Translations under genes and position numbers: made by a program
From: Sphingomonas radiodurans
GTDB lineage: Bacteria; Pseudomonadota; Alphaproteobacteria; Sphingomonadales; Sphingomonadaceae
Assembly (NCBI RefSeq): GCF_020866845.1
Contig: NZ_CP086594.1
Span: forward strand, 3,562,001-3,626,000
Direction: 5' to 3'
DNA length: 64,000 nt
Part shown: positions 1 through 8,473 of the stretch, one piece after another
How the letters are laid out: each line of letters starts with the position of its first letter
Numbering within the stretch: position 1 is the first letter of the stretch
The notes under the pieces: generated by a model
Database searches by the model: none
Told to the model about the DNA's origin: nothing
The model's input: the letters and a program-made list of their open reading frames with translations, nothing else

Positions 1-390
1 CAGCGCGCCCACTTCGCCCGCGAAATGCGCCACCAGCGCGCCGGGCGGGCCGTCGGCCGCTGCGCCCAGCACCAGCGCGGCGATCTGCGGATTGGCGGCG
101 ATCAGCTCGCGAATGATCTTCGGCCCATCGCCCTGCCGTACCGTGATCGAGGGCCGCAGTCCCGCCTCGGTCATCAGCGTGCCCGCCGCCTGCGCCACCA
201 GCCCCTCGGCATGGCGCTGCGCTTCATCCTCGATCGTCGCTTGCACGCCGCCGAACGCGATGAACTCCTGCGGCTCGATCAGCGCCAGGATTTCCACTCC
301 GCCGCCGGTCTTCACCGCGCGCCGCGCAGCAAAGCGCAGCGCGATCTCGGCCTCGGGCGTATCGTCGATTACGGTCAGATAGATGCGCAT
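1..390 (-). CDS. Universal stress protein, UspA family (partial, C-terminus off the window)
   Basis: The first 130 codons of a gene that leaves the window at its left edge. The protein begins [15 protein letters not shown] and shows the alternating strands and helices of the UspA alpha/beta fold: a first strand at residues 2-8, a helix around [12 protein letters not shown], a strand VEILALIE, and a later strand IAALVLGAA that normally leads into the nucleotide-binding loop. Family members are about 140-150 residues, so little is probably missing. UspA proteins are cytoplasmic stress-response proteins, and some bind ATP. It is divergent from pdhC, so the short gap at 391-497 should hold both promoters. 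The family call is from fold pattern rather than a signature motif. Confidence 0.75.
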   Translation of the reverse strand, partial: MRIYLTVIDDTPEAEIALRFAARRAVKTGGGVEILALIEPQEFIAFGGVQATIEDEAQRHAEGLVAQAAGTLMTEAGLRPSITVRQGDGPKIIRELIAANPQIAALVLGAAADGPPGALVAHFAGEVGAL

Positions 391-497
391 GGTGCCGCCC
401 TGTTGGGAGCCTGCGTTATCCGCCTGCGGGGTTGACCGCGCAAGGGCTCGGCGCGAGAGACGTGGCGCCTTCCCCGGGAACCGTTCGAGAAACCATC

Positions 498-1835
498 ATG
501 CCGATCGAGATCAAGATGCCCGCGCTCTCCCCGACGATGGAGGAGGGCACGCTGGCGAAGTGGCTGGTCAAGGAAGGGGACACCGTCAAATCCGGTGACC
601 TGATGGCCGAAATCGAGACCGACAAGGCGACGATGGAATTCGAGGCGGTCGACGAGGGCGTTGTGTCGAAGCTCGTCGTTGCCGAAGGCACCGATGGCGT
701 GAAGGTCGGCGCGGTCATCCTGCTGCTCGACGCCGAGGGCGAGGCACCGGCGGCGCCCGAGAAGTCGGCGCTGCCTGAGAAGGCTTCGCCCATTCAGGAA
801 GCGCCGAAGCAGCCTGCCGCCGAAATCGTCAACGACACGGTCGATCGCGAAACCGGCGAACCGGTGAGCGCCGAGCTGACCGAAGCCAAGGCGCCCGCCG
901 CCGAAGCCCCTGCGAAGGCGCCGGCGGACGGCACGCGCCGCGCCGCCAGCCCGCTCGCGCGCCGGATCGCCGCCGACAAGGGCATCGATCTCGCGACGAT
1001 CACTGGCTCCGGACCCAATGGCCGCATCGTCAAGGCCGATCTGGAAGGCGAACAAGCGGCGGCACCAGCAGATGTTGCGCCTGCCCCCGCCAGCGAAGCA
1101 TCCGCCCCCGCCGCACCGGCTTTTGCGGTGTCGCTTGTGCCCGAAATCCCCCACGAAGCCACCAAACTTAGCAACATGCGCAAGACGATTGCGCGCCGCC
1201 TGACCGAGTCGAAGCAGCAAGTCCCGCACATCTATCTCACCGTCGATGTGCGCCTCGACAAGTTGTTGAAGCTACGTACCGAGCTCAACGAAAGTCTCGC
1301 CAAGCGAGATGTGAAGCTTTCGGTCAACGATCTGATGATCAAGGCGCTTGCCGTTGCCTTGATGCAAGTGCCCAAGTGCAACGTGATGTTCACGCCGAAC
1401 GAGCTGATCAGCTTCAAGCGCGCCGACATCTCCGTCGCCGTGTCGACGCCAGAAGGCTTGATTACACCAGTGATCACCGAAGCCGATGCCGCATCGCTAT
1501 CATCTATCTCCACCCGCATGAAAGACCTCGCCGCCCGCGCTCGCGATCGCAAGCTGAAACCCGAGGAATTTCAAGGCGGCACCGCATCGCTCAGCAACAT
1601 GGGTATGTACGGGATCAAGCAGTTCGATGCAGTGATCAACCCGCCGCAGGGCATGATCCTCGCAGTCGGCGCCGGCGAAAAGCGGCCGTATGTCATTGAT
1701 GATGCACTAGAAATCGCAACGGTGATGAGCGCCACCGGCAGCTTCGATCACCGCGCGATCGATGGCTCCGATGGCGCTGAATTGATGCAGGCTTTCAAGA
1801 CATTGTGTGAAAGTCCGTTGGGTATGCTCGCCTGA
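498..1835 (+). CDS. pdhC: Pyruvate dehydrogenase E2, dihydrolipoamide acetyltransferase
   Basis: This is the acetyl-transferring core of the pyruvate dehydrogenase complex, moving acetyl groups from lipoyl-lysine to CoA. In the 445-residue product I see a lipoyl domain (1-78) with the lipoylated lysine at K43 in DKATMEF, an Ala/Pro/Glu-rich linker, a peripheral-subunit-binding domain at about 149-185 (ASPLARRIA to GRIVKADL), a second linker, and a catalytic domain from about 225 ending with the active-site DHRAIDG at 417-423. The ATG at 498 is chosen because it begins the lipoyl domain directly; the reading frame is open upstream to 432. A 65-codon gene and lpdA follow within 210 bases, so E2 and E3 are probably co-transcribed. 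The E1 genes are not in the window. Confidence 0.95.
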   Translation: MPIEIKMPALSPTMEEGTLAKWLVKEGDTVKSGDLMAEIETDKATMEFEAVDEGVVSKLVVAEGTDGVKVGAVILLLDAEGEAPAAPEKSALPEKASPIQEAPKQPAAEIVNDTVDRETGEPVSAELTEAKAPAAEAPAKAPADGTRRAASPLARRIAADKGIDLATITGSGPNGRIVKADLEGEQAAAPADVAPAPASEASAPAAPAFAVSLVPEIPHEATKLSNMRKTIARRLTESKQQVPHIYLTVDVRLDKLLKLRTELNESLAKRDVKLSVNDLMIKALAVALMQVPKCNVMFTPNELISFKRADISVAVSTPEGLITPVITEADAASLSSISTRMKDLAARARDRKLKPEEFQGGTASLSNMGMYGIKQFDAVINPPQGMILAVGAGEKRPYVIDDALEIATVMSATGSFDHRAIDGSDGAELMQAFKTLCESPLGMLA

Positions 1836-1836
1836 C

Positions 1837-2034
1837 ATGAACCGCGCAGTTGTGATCGAGCTGCTGCATCTCGCCGCCGGCCTGATGCTGACGCTGGCGA
1901 TCTTTCGCGCCGCCGTCTGGGCCTATCCGCAAGGCGCAGAATCGCTCAACCCGGTAGGTTGGGCGACGATGCTGGCGGTGCTGGCAATGAGCGTACCCGA
2001 AGTGATGAAGGCCGCGCGCGAACCGAGGAATTGA
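1837..2034 (+). CDS. Small membrane protein between pdhC and lpdA
   Basis: A 65-residue protein beginning MNRAVVIELLHLAAGL. It contains two hydrophobic stretches (about residues 6-23 and 34-50), so it is probably an inner-membrane hairpin protein. Its ATG starts one base after the pdhC stop, and lpdA starts three bases after its own stop, which strongly suggests it is a translated member of the operon. I do not recognise a family, and no catalytic motif is visible. A role beside the pyruvate dehydrogenase complex is only a guess from position. Confidence 0.7.
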   Translation: MNRAVVIELLHLAAGLMLTLAIFRAAVWAYPQGAESLNPVGWATMLAVLAMSVPEVMKAAREPRN

Positions 2035-2037
2035 ATA

Positions 2038-3438
2038 GTGTCAGACACTTATGATCTCGTCGTCCTCGGCTCCGGGCCGGGTGGCTATGTCGCCGCAATC
2101 CGCGCGGCGCAGCTCGGGCTGAAAACTGCGATCGTCGAGCGCGAGTTGCTCGGTGGCATCTGCCTCAACTGGGGCTGCATCCCGACCAAGGCGTTGCTGC
2201 GCTCGGCGGAGATCTTCCACTACATGAGCCACGCCAAGGATTATGGGCTCAGGGCCGAAGGAATAGCCGCCGACCTTCAAGCCGTCGTGAAGCGTTCGCG
2301 CGGCGTCGCCAAGCAACTCAATCAGGGCGTCGGCCACCTGATGAAGAAGCACAAGATCACGGTGTGCATGGGCGACGGGAAGTTGTCCGGTGCAGGAAAA
2401 CTCACCGTCTCCGATAAGAATGGCAAGCCGATCGAGCTTCAATACAAGAACGTCATCGTCGCCACCGGAGCCCGCGCCCGCGACCTCCCGTTCGCCAAGG
2501 CGGATGGCAAGCGCGTCTGGACCTACCGCCACGCCATGACGCCCACCGAGCTGCCGAGCCGGCTGCTGGTGATCGGCTCCGGTGCCATCGGCATCGAATT
2601 CGCAAGTTTCTACAACGACATGGGATCCGAGGTTACGGTGATCGAGATGCTCGATAGGCTTGTCCCGGTCGAGGACGCCGACGTCTCCACGCATCTCGAA
2701 AAAGCGCTGAAGAAGCAGGGCATGACGATCATGACGTCGGCGGGCGTCGCCGCGCTTGAAGTCAGCGACAGCGGCGTCACAGCAAAGCTCAAGGACAAGG
2801 CCGGTAAAGAAACTACCGCCGAGTTCAGCCACGTCATCGTCGCGGTTGGCATCGTGCCCAACACCGAGAACATCGGGCTCAAGGAACTCGGCATCGCGAC
2901 CGACGAGCGTGGCTTCGTCATTACCGACACTGCGTGCCGCACCAACGTCGCAGGCGTCTGGGCGATCGGTGACATCACCGCGCCGCCGTGGCTCGCACAC
3001 AAGGCGATGCATGAAGGCGTCATCGCTGCGGAAGCAATCGCCGGCGGTCACCCGCATGCGATGGATCCACGTAACATTCCCGGCTGCACCTATTGCCGCC
3101 CGCAGATCGCCAGCGTCGGCCTTACCGAGGCGAAAGCCAAGGAAGCCGGCCACGAGGTGAAGGTCGGCACCTTCCCCTTTATCGGTAACGGCAAGGCAAT
3201 CGCACTCGGCGAATCCGACGGTTTCGTGAAGACGGTGTTCGATGCCAAGACCGGCGAATTGCTCGGCGCCCATATGATCGGAGCTGAGGTAACCGAGCTG
3301 ATCCAGGGGTATACGATCGGCAAGACGCTCGAGACGACAGAGGCTGAACTGATGGGCACCGTCTTCCCGCATCCGACGATCAGCGAAACGATGCACGAGG
3401 CAGTCCTCGCCGCCTATGGGCGGCCGTTGCATATCTAG
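2038..3438 (+). CDS. lpdA: Dihydrolipoamide dehydrogenase (E3)
   Basis: FAD-dependent disulfide oxidoreductase that reoxidises dihydrolipoamide and reduces NAD+ for the 2-oxo acid dehydrogenase complexes. The 466-residue product has an N-terminal FAD-binding GSGPGGY motif (11-17), the redox-active pair C42/C47 in GGICLNWGCIP, a second dinucleotide-binding GSGAIGIEF motif for NAD, the FAD-contact sequence around VWAIGDI, and the C-terminal dimerisation domain with the catalytic HPHPTISE. It starts with GTG at 2038, three bases after the small upstream gene ends, so expression is probably coupled to pdhC. Length and motifs are all normal for the family. Confidence 0.96.
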   Translation: MSDTYDLVVLGSGPGGYVAAIRAAQLGLKTAIVERELLGGICLNWGCIPTKALLRSAEIFHYMSHAKDYGLRAEGIAADLQAVVKRSRGVAKQLNQGVGHLMKKHKITVCMGDGKLSGAGKLTVSDKNGKPIELQYKNVIVATGARARDLPFAKADGKRVWTYRHAMTPTELPSRLLVIGSGAIGIEFASFYNDMGSEVTVIEMLDRLVPVEDADVSTHLEKALKKQGMTIMTSAGVAALEVSDSGVTAKLKDKAGKETTAEFSHVIVAVGIVPNTENIGLKELGIATDERGFVITDTACRTNVAGVWAIGDITAPPWLAHKAMHEGVIAAEAIAGGHPHAMDPRNIPGCTYCRPQIASVGLTEAKAKEAGHEVKVGTFPFIGNGKAIALGESDGFVKTVFDAKTGELLGAHMIGAEVTELIQGYTIGKTLETTEAELMGTVFPHPTISETMHEAVLAAYGRPLHI

Positions 3439-3476
3439 TGTTTGTCCGTCTCCCGTCGGTAGAGGGAAGGGGCCCG

Positions 3477-3491
3477 CCCGGCTGAGCCGGG
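3477..3491. repeat. Short GC-rich palindrome downstream of lpdA
   Basis: Perfect stem of six pairs, CCCGGC-TGA-GCCGGG, inside a 78-base gap that also holds a purine-rich GAGGGAAGGGGCC stretch. There is no T-run, so it is not a clear terminator. The sequence resembles the 'cgcccggctgagccgggtg' units that recur between sphingomonad genes. That resemblance is from memory. Confidence 0.45.
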
Positions 3492-3516
3492 TGAGGTCAG
3501 GAACTAGGAACCGCAC

Positions 3517-4437
3517 ATGACCGATCACGCAACCGGCACGCACGTCTTCACCCCCGACCCTCGCAACGACAGCGTTCTCATCGACGTCAACGGTGAGCTT
3601 TTTCCCCGCGCGGAGGCGAAGGTGTCGGTGTTCGACTCTGGCTTCATGCTCGGTGACGGCGTGTGGGAAGGCTTACGCGTCTACGACGGCCGCATCGCCT
3701 TCCTCGATCGCCACCTTGATCGCCTCTGGCAGGGCGCGAAGGCGATCATGCTCGATATCGGCATCACGCGCGATGCCCTGATCGCGCGCCTGCGCCGCGT
3801 GCTTGAAGCCAATGACATGGCCGGTGACGGCGTCCACATCAGGCTGATGGTCACCCGCGGGATCCGCTCGACGCCGTACCAGGATCCGCGCGTCGTCATC
3901 TCGCCCGCAACCATCGTGCTGATCCCCGAATGGAAATCACCCGCGCCCGGCACCGCGACGCGGATGCTCGACCTGTTCACCGTCCACGTCCGCCGCGGCT
4001 ATCCTGATGTGCAGGATCCCAAGCTCAACTCGCACTCGAAGCTCAACTGCATCACCGCCTGCATCCAGGCGGCGCAGGCGGGCGCAGACGAGGCGCTGAT
4101 GCTCGACCCGCACGGGTTCGTCGCGACTTGCAACTCGACACACTTTTTCATCGTGCGCGGCGGTGAGGTCTGGACCTCGACCGGCGACTATTGCCTTGAC
4201 GGCATCACGCGCCGGATCGTGGTCGAGAGCGCCCGCGCGGCCGGCATCCCGACCTTCGAGCGCAACTTCTCGCTGACTGACGTTTACGGCGCCGACGAAG
4301 CGTTCATCACGGGCACCTTCGCCGGCCTGGCGCCCGTCGGCCGGATCGACGGCCGCGTGATCGGTACGGAGCGCGGGCCGATGGTCGAGCGGTTGCAGGG
4401 CCTGTATCGCGCTGCCGTCGAGCGCGAATGGGCGTGA
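3517..4437 (+). CDS. Aminotransferase class IV (branched-chain/D-amino-acid type)
   Basis: PLP-dependent fold-type IV transaminase of 306 residues. The N-terminal half contains the family sequences VFDSGFMLGDGVWEGLRVYDG and a LDRHLDRL helix. The Schiff-base lysine is probably K175 in NSHSKLNC, and the phosphate-cup region follows in DEALMLDPHGFVATCN and ITRRIV. Within the class it could act on branched-chain amino acids or other substrates. The usual Glu before the conserved Asn in the BCAT signature is replaced here (ATCNSTHF), so the substrate cannot be named. It overlaps the next gene by ten bases, suggesting joint expression. Confidence 0.85.
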   Translation: MTDHATGTHVFTPDPRNDSVLIDVNGELFPRAEAKVSVFDSGFMLGDGVWEGLRVYDGRIAFLDRHLDRLWQGAKAIMLDIGITRDALIARLRRVLEANDMAGDGVHIRLMVTRGIRSTPYQDPRVVISPATIVLIPEWKSPAPGTATRMLDLFTVHVRRGYPDVQDPKLNSHSKLNCITACIQAAQAGADEALMLDPHGFVATCNSTHFFIVRGGEVWTSTGDYCLDGITRRIVVESARAAGIPTFERNFSLTDVYGADEAFITGTFAGLAPVGRIDGRVIGTERGPMVERLQGLYRAAVEREWA

Positions 4438-5198
4438 CTCGCAGGTTCGCCCCGAGCGGCGAGCAGCCGCTGCGTATCGCGATGTGGTCAGGCCCACGCA
4501 ACATCTCGACCGCGATGATGCGCAGCTTCTCGAGCCGCAGCGATTGCGCGGTCAGCGACGAGCCGTTCTACGGCTGTTTCTTGAACCACAGCCGTGCCGA
4601 CCACCCGATGCGCGATGCAGTGGTCGCCAGCATGGACTGCGAATGGCGTTCGGTCGCGACGACGCTCGCCGGACCTGCGCCCGAAGGTAGAGCGGTCTGG
4701 TATCAGAAGCACATGCCGCATCACATGGTCGGCCCGGTCGCACCAGACGACCTCGTGGGTGTCACCCACGCTTTCCTGATCCGCGACCCGGCACGCATCG
4801 CCGCTTCCTACGCCGCAAAGCGCGAAACCGTGACCGCGCAGGATCTCGGCATCGCCAAACAACGCGCCTTCTTCGACCGTGAGGCCGAGCGGCTCGGCAC
4901 CCCTCCGCCGGTGATCGACTCGGCGGACGTGCTGCGCGATCCCGCCGGAACGCTTGGCGCGCTCTGTGCCGCGCTTGGCATCGAATGGGATCCGGCAATG
5001 CTGTCATGGCCCGCCGGTCGCCATCCCGCCGACGGCATATGGGCTGCGCACTGGTACGGTCGCGTGGAGGCGTCGACCGGGTTCGCCGGCCCCGACGCAC
5101 CAGCCGAGCCGCTGCCGCGGGCGCTCGCCGAGATCGCAGGAGCCCGCCGTTCCGATTACGAGGCGATGGCCGCCTACTGCCTGATCGGCACCTGCTAA
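4428..5198 (+). CDS. Sulfotransferase-like protein coupled to the aminotransferase
   Basis: 256-residue protein with SGPRNIST at 21-28, which resembles the 5'-phosphosulfate-binding loop of sulfotransferases, and a later FLIRDPARIAASY that looks like the 3'-phosphate-binding motif (RDP...S). The fold is a P-loop type. In plants, proteins with an aminotransferase-like part joined to this kind of domain are known, which fits the ten-base overlap with the class IV aminotransferase upstream. A GTG at 4434 is an alternative start. The substrate is unknown, and databases sometimes label this family as a HAD hydrolase or a generic sulfotransferase. Confidence 0.7.
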   Translation: MGVTRRFAPSGEQPLRIAMWSGPRNISTAMMRSFSSRSDCAVSDEPFYGCFLNHSRADHPMRDAVVASMDCEWRSVATTLAGPAPEGRAVWYQKHMPHHMVGPVAPDDLVGVTHAFLIRDPARIAASYAAKRETVTAQDLGIAKQRAFFDREAERLGTPPPVIDSADVLRDPAGTLGALCAALGIEWDPAMLSWPAGRHPADGIWAAHWYGRVEASTGFAGPDAPAEPLPRALAEIAGARRSDYEAMAAYCLIGTC

Positions 5199-6076
5199 GC
5201 CCGCAGCGGTACGGCGCTCACCGTCGCCTCCTCGCGCGGCCAAGCGACCGTCAGCACGATCAACGCGACCAGCACGAAAATCCCGGCCAAGCTCGCATTC
5301 AGTCCCTCGTCGCCGCCCGACCAGCGCAGCGCGCCGGACAGATCGAGATCGATCAGCGCACCATAGCTGCCGATCCCCGGGTTCGGTGCAGCGCCGAACA
5401 GCATCTCTTCCGCCCAGTTCCAGCCGAAATGCGCGCCGATCGGCAGCGCGAGACCGCCCGACCGCTCCGCGAGCAGCCCGAACCATAACCCCGCCAATGT
5501 TATCGATACCAGGCTCACATTCGTCGTGGCACCCCCGACGAGGTGAAGCACCGCGAAAGCCGCAGCGCTTGCCGCCAAACCCGGCCAGCGGCCCCAACCA
5601 CGCTGCAATGCGGGTTGAAGCCACCCGCGGAAATAATATTCCTCGACCCCGGTTTGGAACAGCGTCAGCAACGTACCGAGTGGCAAGAGCAACCCGATCG
5701 CGGAGCCGGTCACCCCTGCGTGGATTACGCCGGCAATTGTCGCCAGCGATAACGCGATCGCGACACCGCTTACCCCCAGCCCGATCCCAAGCGCCACGCC
5801 ACTACCTGCGCGATCTCCGACTACCGGCCTCTCTCGCGCGATCTGCAGCCCGACTGTTGCTACAAGCGCAAGCATCCCGAAGAGGATCAGCGTGACCGCG
5901 CTTTCCGCGAGCGCGGGATAATCGCCGATCGGCAGCGCCTCCGCTGCCCGCTCGAACCCAAAGCGTACTGCAAAGACGATCACCGTCGCCATGATGACTG
6001 CGATGGTAAGGCGGATGAGCGCTGCAGCCCAAGCGGGTATTGCCACTTCGGTGTTCACCAGATCATGATCCTCCAC
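5195..6076 (-). CDS. CPBP-family intramembrane metalloprotease
   Basis: 293-residue, strongly hydrophobic protein with about eight membrane segments. The CPBP (Abi/CAAX protease) motifs are all present: motif 1 EE145-146 followed by R150 (VEEYYFRGW), motif 2 with H178 (FAVLHLVGG) and motif 3 with H216 (GAHFGWNW). The acidic and histidine residues make the glutamic/metal-type intramembrane active site. The target is unknown; bacterial members may process peptides or membrane proteins. Its stop overlaps the stop of the convergent sulfotransferase-like gene by four bases. It diverges from the OmpA-like gene. Confidence 0.88.
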   Translation of the reverse strand: MEDHDLVNTEVAIPAWAAALIRLTIAVIMATVIVFAVRFGFERAAEALPIGDYPALAESAVTLILFGMLALVATVGLQIARERPVVGDRAGSGVALGIGLGVSGVAIALSLATIAGVIHAGVTGSAIGLLLPLGTLLTLFQTGVEEYYFRGWLQPALQRGWGRWPGLAASAAAFAVLHLVGGATTNVSLVSITLAGLWFGLLAERSGGLALPIGAHFGWNWAEEMLFGAAPNPGIGSYGALIDLDLSGALRWSGGDEGLNASLAGIFVLVALIVLTVAWPREEATVSAVPLRA

Positions 6077-6263
6077 TCCGACATCCTCGGGTCAAAGCAG
6101 CGTGCCAGCGCAGGATTATGATCCATGATAAGTATCCCGGACGTGTATCGCAGATACCGCGAATACTTTCCTTTTATAGGCGTGCGCGACAATTGAAACT
6201 TGTTTGAAGGGTTGCACTGGAATATGGGGACTTCATTAAAGATTATCGGCACTGGGGATTGTC

Positions 6264-6890
6264 ATGAGGCGGGTACTGTCTGCGACCGCGGCTATCGGCG
6301 CACTATTTGTGGTTTCTTCTCCTGCACTTGCGCAGGATGCGGTGTCGGAAGAGGAGGCGCGTTGCTTCGTTTCCGGTGTCTGTAAGATCGGCGCCGAGAA
6401 GAAGTTCAGCCTCGCCAACATCTCGACCGAGTCGTCTGCTCGACCGGCCCCTGCCAAGAGCGTCGCAGCGATTGCTGCGCCGGTGAAGCGTTCCGGTCAG
6501 TCGTACGTGCGTCGCGCGCCGCGTGAGGCAGCTCCCGCCGCGGTCGGTGCCGCACGCCCAAGCACGCTCGACATGCGCCTCGCGTTCGAACTCGGCTCGG
6601 CCGAGCTAACCCCGGGTGCCCGCCAGCAGGCGGATATCTTCGCCAAGGTGCTTCGCGAGAACCCCGGCGCGGCAAGCTTCGCGATCGAGGGCCACACCGA
6701 CACGGTCGGCACGCCGCAGCAAAACCAGGAACTCTCGCGCCGCCGCGCCGAGAGTGTGGTGACCTATCTCGTCAACCAGGGTGTGCCTGCGGCGCGGCTC
6801 CAAGCCTCAGGCTATGGCTTCGATCGCCCGCGGCCAGGTTTGCGCGCTTCCGATCCACGCAACCGCCGCGTCGAGATCGTCCGCAAGTAA
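6264..6890 (+). CDS. OmpA-family outer-membrane/peptidoglycan-binding protein
   Basis: 208-residue secreted protein with a signal peptide (cleavage probably after ALAQ, residue 24). A low-complexity Ala/Pro/Arg linker (about 55-95) leads to an OmpA C-terminal domain (about 105-205). That domain carries the peptidoglycan-binding pattern EGHTDTVG at 142-149, followed by ELSRRRAESVVTYLV and the terminal RNRRVEI. There is no beta-barrel N-terminal domain, so it is a periplasmic linker-type protein. Two cysteines (C34 and C40) after the signal peptide could form a disulfide. A strong hairpin follows the stop codon. Confidence 0.9.
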   Translation: MRRVLSATAAIGALFVVSSPALAQDAVSEEEARCFVSGVCKIGAEKKFSLANISTESSARPAPAKSVAAIAAPVKRSGQSYVRRAPREAAPAAVGAARPSTLDMRLAFELGSAELTPGARQQADIFAKVLRENPGAASFAIEGHTDTVGTPQQNQELSRRRAESVVTYLVNQGVPAARLQASGYGFDRPRPGLRASDPRNRRVEIVRK

Positions 6891-6898
6891 ATAGCATC

Positions 6899-6924
6899 GG
6901 CCGCCGCGCACACACGCGGCGGCC
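6899..6924. terminator. GC-rich hairpin between the OmpA-like gene and ctaA (bidirectional)
   Basis: Perfect 10-bp stem (GGCCGCCGCG and CGCGGCGGCC) with the 6-base loop CACACA. It sits nine bases after the OmpA-like stop and two bases before the stop of the convergent ctaA. Only a weak T tract (ATTAAGTT) follows on the plus strand, so it is a likely but not classical terminator for both genes. Confidence 0.6.
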
Positions 6925-6925
6925 A

Positions 6926-7969
6926 TTAAGTTGCCGTCGGTCGACTAACCGCATGGGCTGCCGCTACTGCTGCGATCAGTAGGACCGCGGCATTGACTTG
7001 ATGCGCGACCGCTGTTGCGATCTGGACGCCGGTCAGCAGCGTCGCGATACCCAGCACGATCTGCAATCCAACCAGCAGGATCACGGCGCCCCATAGATTG
7101 GCTGCTCCACGCCGGCGCGCCGCGAAGGCTAGCCACACAAGCCCCGCCGCTGCAGCAAACGCAAACCAGCGATGGATGAACTGCACGACCAGTGGGTTAT
7201 CAACTGTGTTGCGCCAAGCTGGATCAAGCATCGGTGCCCCGGCCGGGAAGAGCGCATCGCCCATCAGAGGCCAACTGCTGAACGCATAACCCGCATCAAG
7301 TCCGGCAGTGAACGCTCCAACCACGATCTGCAGCGCGAGCAAGGCCAGCGCGGCCGCTGCGAACAGCTTCAACCGCGCTGGCCTAGCAATCGGGCTATGC
7401 GCGAGGTCATCAAGGTCAAGCGCAGTCCAAACGACACCTGCAAGGATCAACAACGCCGTCGAAAGATGGACCGCAAGCCGCACGTGGCTCACGTCGGTAC
7501 GCACCGACAGCCCCGACGCGACCATCCACCAGCCGATTGCGCCCTGCAGTCCGCCAAGTGCAAGCAGCGCGACGAGCCGCACGCCATAGCCGCGCGGGAT
7601 TTGGCGTCGCACCGCAAACCACAGGAGCGGCAGCGCGAACGCCAGCCCAATCACACGGCCAAGCAAGCGATGCACATATTCCCAGAAGAAGATCGCCTTG
7701 AACCCAGCCAGTGTCATGCCCTGATTGATCTGCTGATATTCGGGGATGCGCTGGTAATTGAGGAACTCCGCCTGCCACTGCGCGGCGTTAAGCGGAGGCA
7801 GGATGCCGCTGATCGGTTTCCACTGGGTGATCGACAGGCCGGATTCGGTCAGGCGAGTGATGCCGCCAACGGCCACCATCAAAACGATGAGAGCGGCCAC
7901 CATATACAACCAGCGCGCAATCGCGCGGGGGCGGGCGGAGACGCGAAAGCCGGGGCTGGGCTGGAGCAT
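6926..7969 (-). CDS. ctaA: Heme A synthase (COX15/CtaA family)
   Basis: Integral membrane enzyme that oxidises the C8 methyl group of heme O to give heme A for cytochrome oxidase. The 347-residue product has eight predicted membrane segments and the four conserved heme-ligand histidines, in WEYVHRLLG, HVRLAVHLS, QFIHRWFAF and AVAHQVNAA. The N-terminal GGITRLTESGLSI is characteristic of the long proteobacterial type. No other cytochrome oxidase genes are nearby. The start at 7969 gives about 20 residues before the first helix, and a shorter start is possible. Confidence 0.93.
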   Translation of the reverse strand: MLQPSPGFRVSARPRAIARWLYMVAALIVLMVAVGGITRLTESGLSITQWKPISGILPPLNAAQWQAEFLNYQRIPEYQQINQGMTLAGFKAIFFWEYVHRLLGRVIGLAFALPLLWFAVRRQIPRGYGVRLVALLALGGLQGAIGWWMVASGLSVRTDVSHVRLAVHLSTALLILAGVVWTALDLDDLAHSPIARPARLKLFAAAALALLALQIVVGAFTAGLDAGYAFSSWPLMGDALFPAGAPMLDPAWRNTVDNPLVVQFIHRWFAFAAAAGLVWLAFAARRRGAANLWGAVILLVGLQIVLGIATLLTGVQIATAVAHQVNAAVLLIAAVAAAHAVSRPTAT

Positions 7970-8071
7970 ACATGTATGTATGCCTGCGCCCGGCCAGCGG
8001 CAATGACGATCGGTCGATTAAGGTTGATGTGATATTGTAACCCTGCCGCCGCCGCGCTACATCGGCGCAAG

Positions 8072-8461
8072 ATGACGACGATGACACGCCTCGAAAGCCC
8101 GCTTCGGTTTGATCGCCTCGCGATGATGCTGTCTGGGCTGTGCGTCGTTCACTGTATTGCCAGCGCAGTATTCTTTGCGATGCTTTCCGCCGTCGGCGGC
8201 TTGCTGGTTGATCCCATCTTCCACGAGATTGGCCTGACGATCGCGATCGCGCTTGGTGTTATTGGCCTTGGTCGCGGTGCGATGCAGCATGGTTACCTCT
8301 GGCCGCTGGCCGTCGGTTCGCTTGGTCTCGGGATGATGGCCGGCGCCATGACCTTGCCGCACGACACTGGGTTGATGGAGGGTGGTGAGGCATTCTGGAC
8401 CATCGTTGGCGTTGGCGTGCTTGCCTTCGGCCACGATCTCAACCGTCGCGCCGACGCTTAG
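8072..8461 (+). CDS. MerC-domain membrane protein
   Basis: 129-residue protein with four hydrophobic helices and the LCVVHCIAS sequence (C and HC in the first helix) typical of MerC proteins. MerC proteins transport mercuric ions, but stand-alone chromosomal copies are common in sphingomonads and usually lack a mer operon, as here. The gene starts 102 bases from the divergent ctaA start. No metal-regulator gene is adjacent, so the true substrate is open. Confidence 0.8.
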   Translation: MTTMTRLESPLRFDRLAMMLSGLCVVHCIASAVFFAMLSAVGGLLVDPIFHEIGLTIAIALGVIGLGRGAMQHGYLWPLAVGSLGLGMMAGAMTLPHDTGLMEGGEAFWTIVGVGVLAFGHDLNRRADA

Positions 8462-8473
8462 TCTTCGGCGAGA

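Noticed and set aside
2041-3543. 500-codon minus-strand ORF opposite lpdA
   Set aside because: Antisense to a certain gene and without any protein family pattern.
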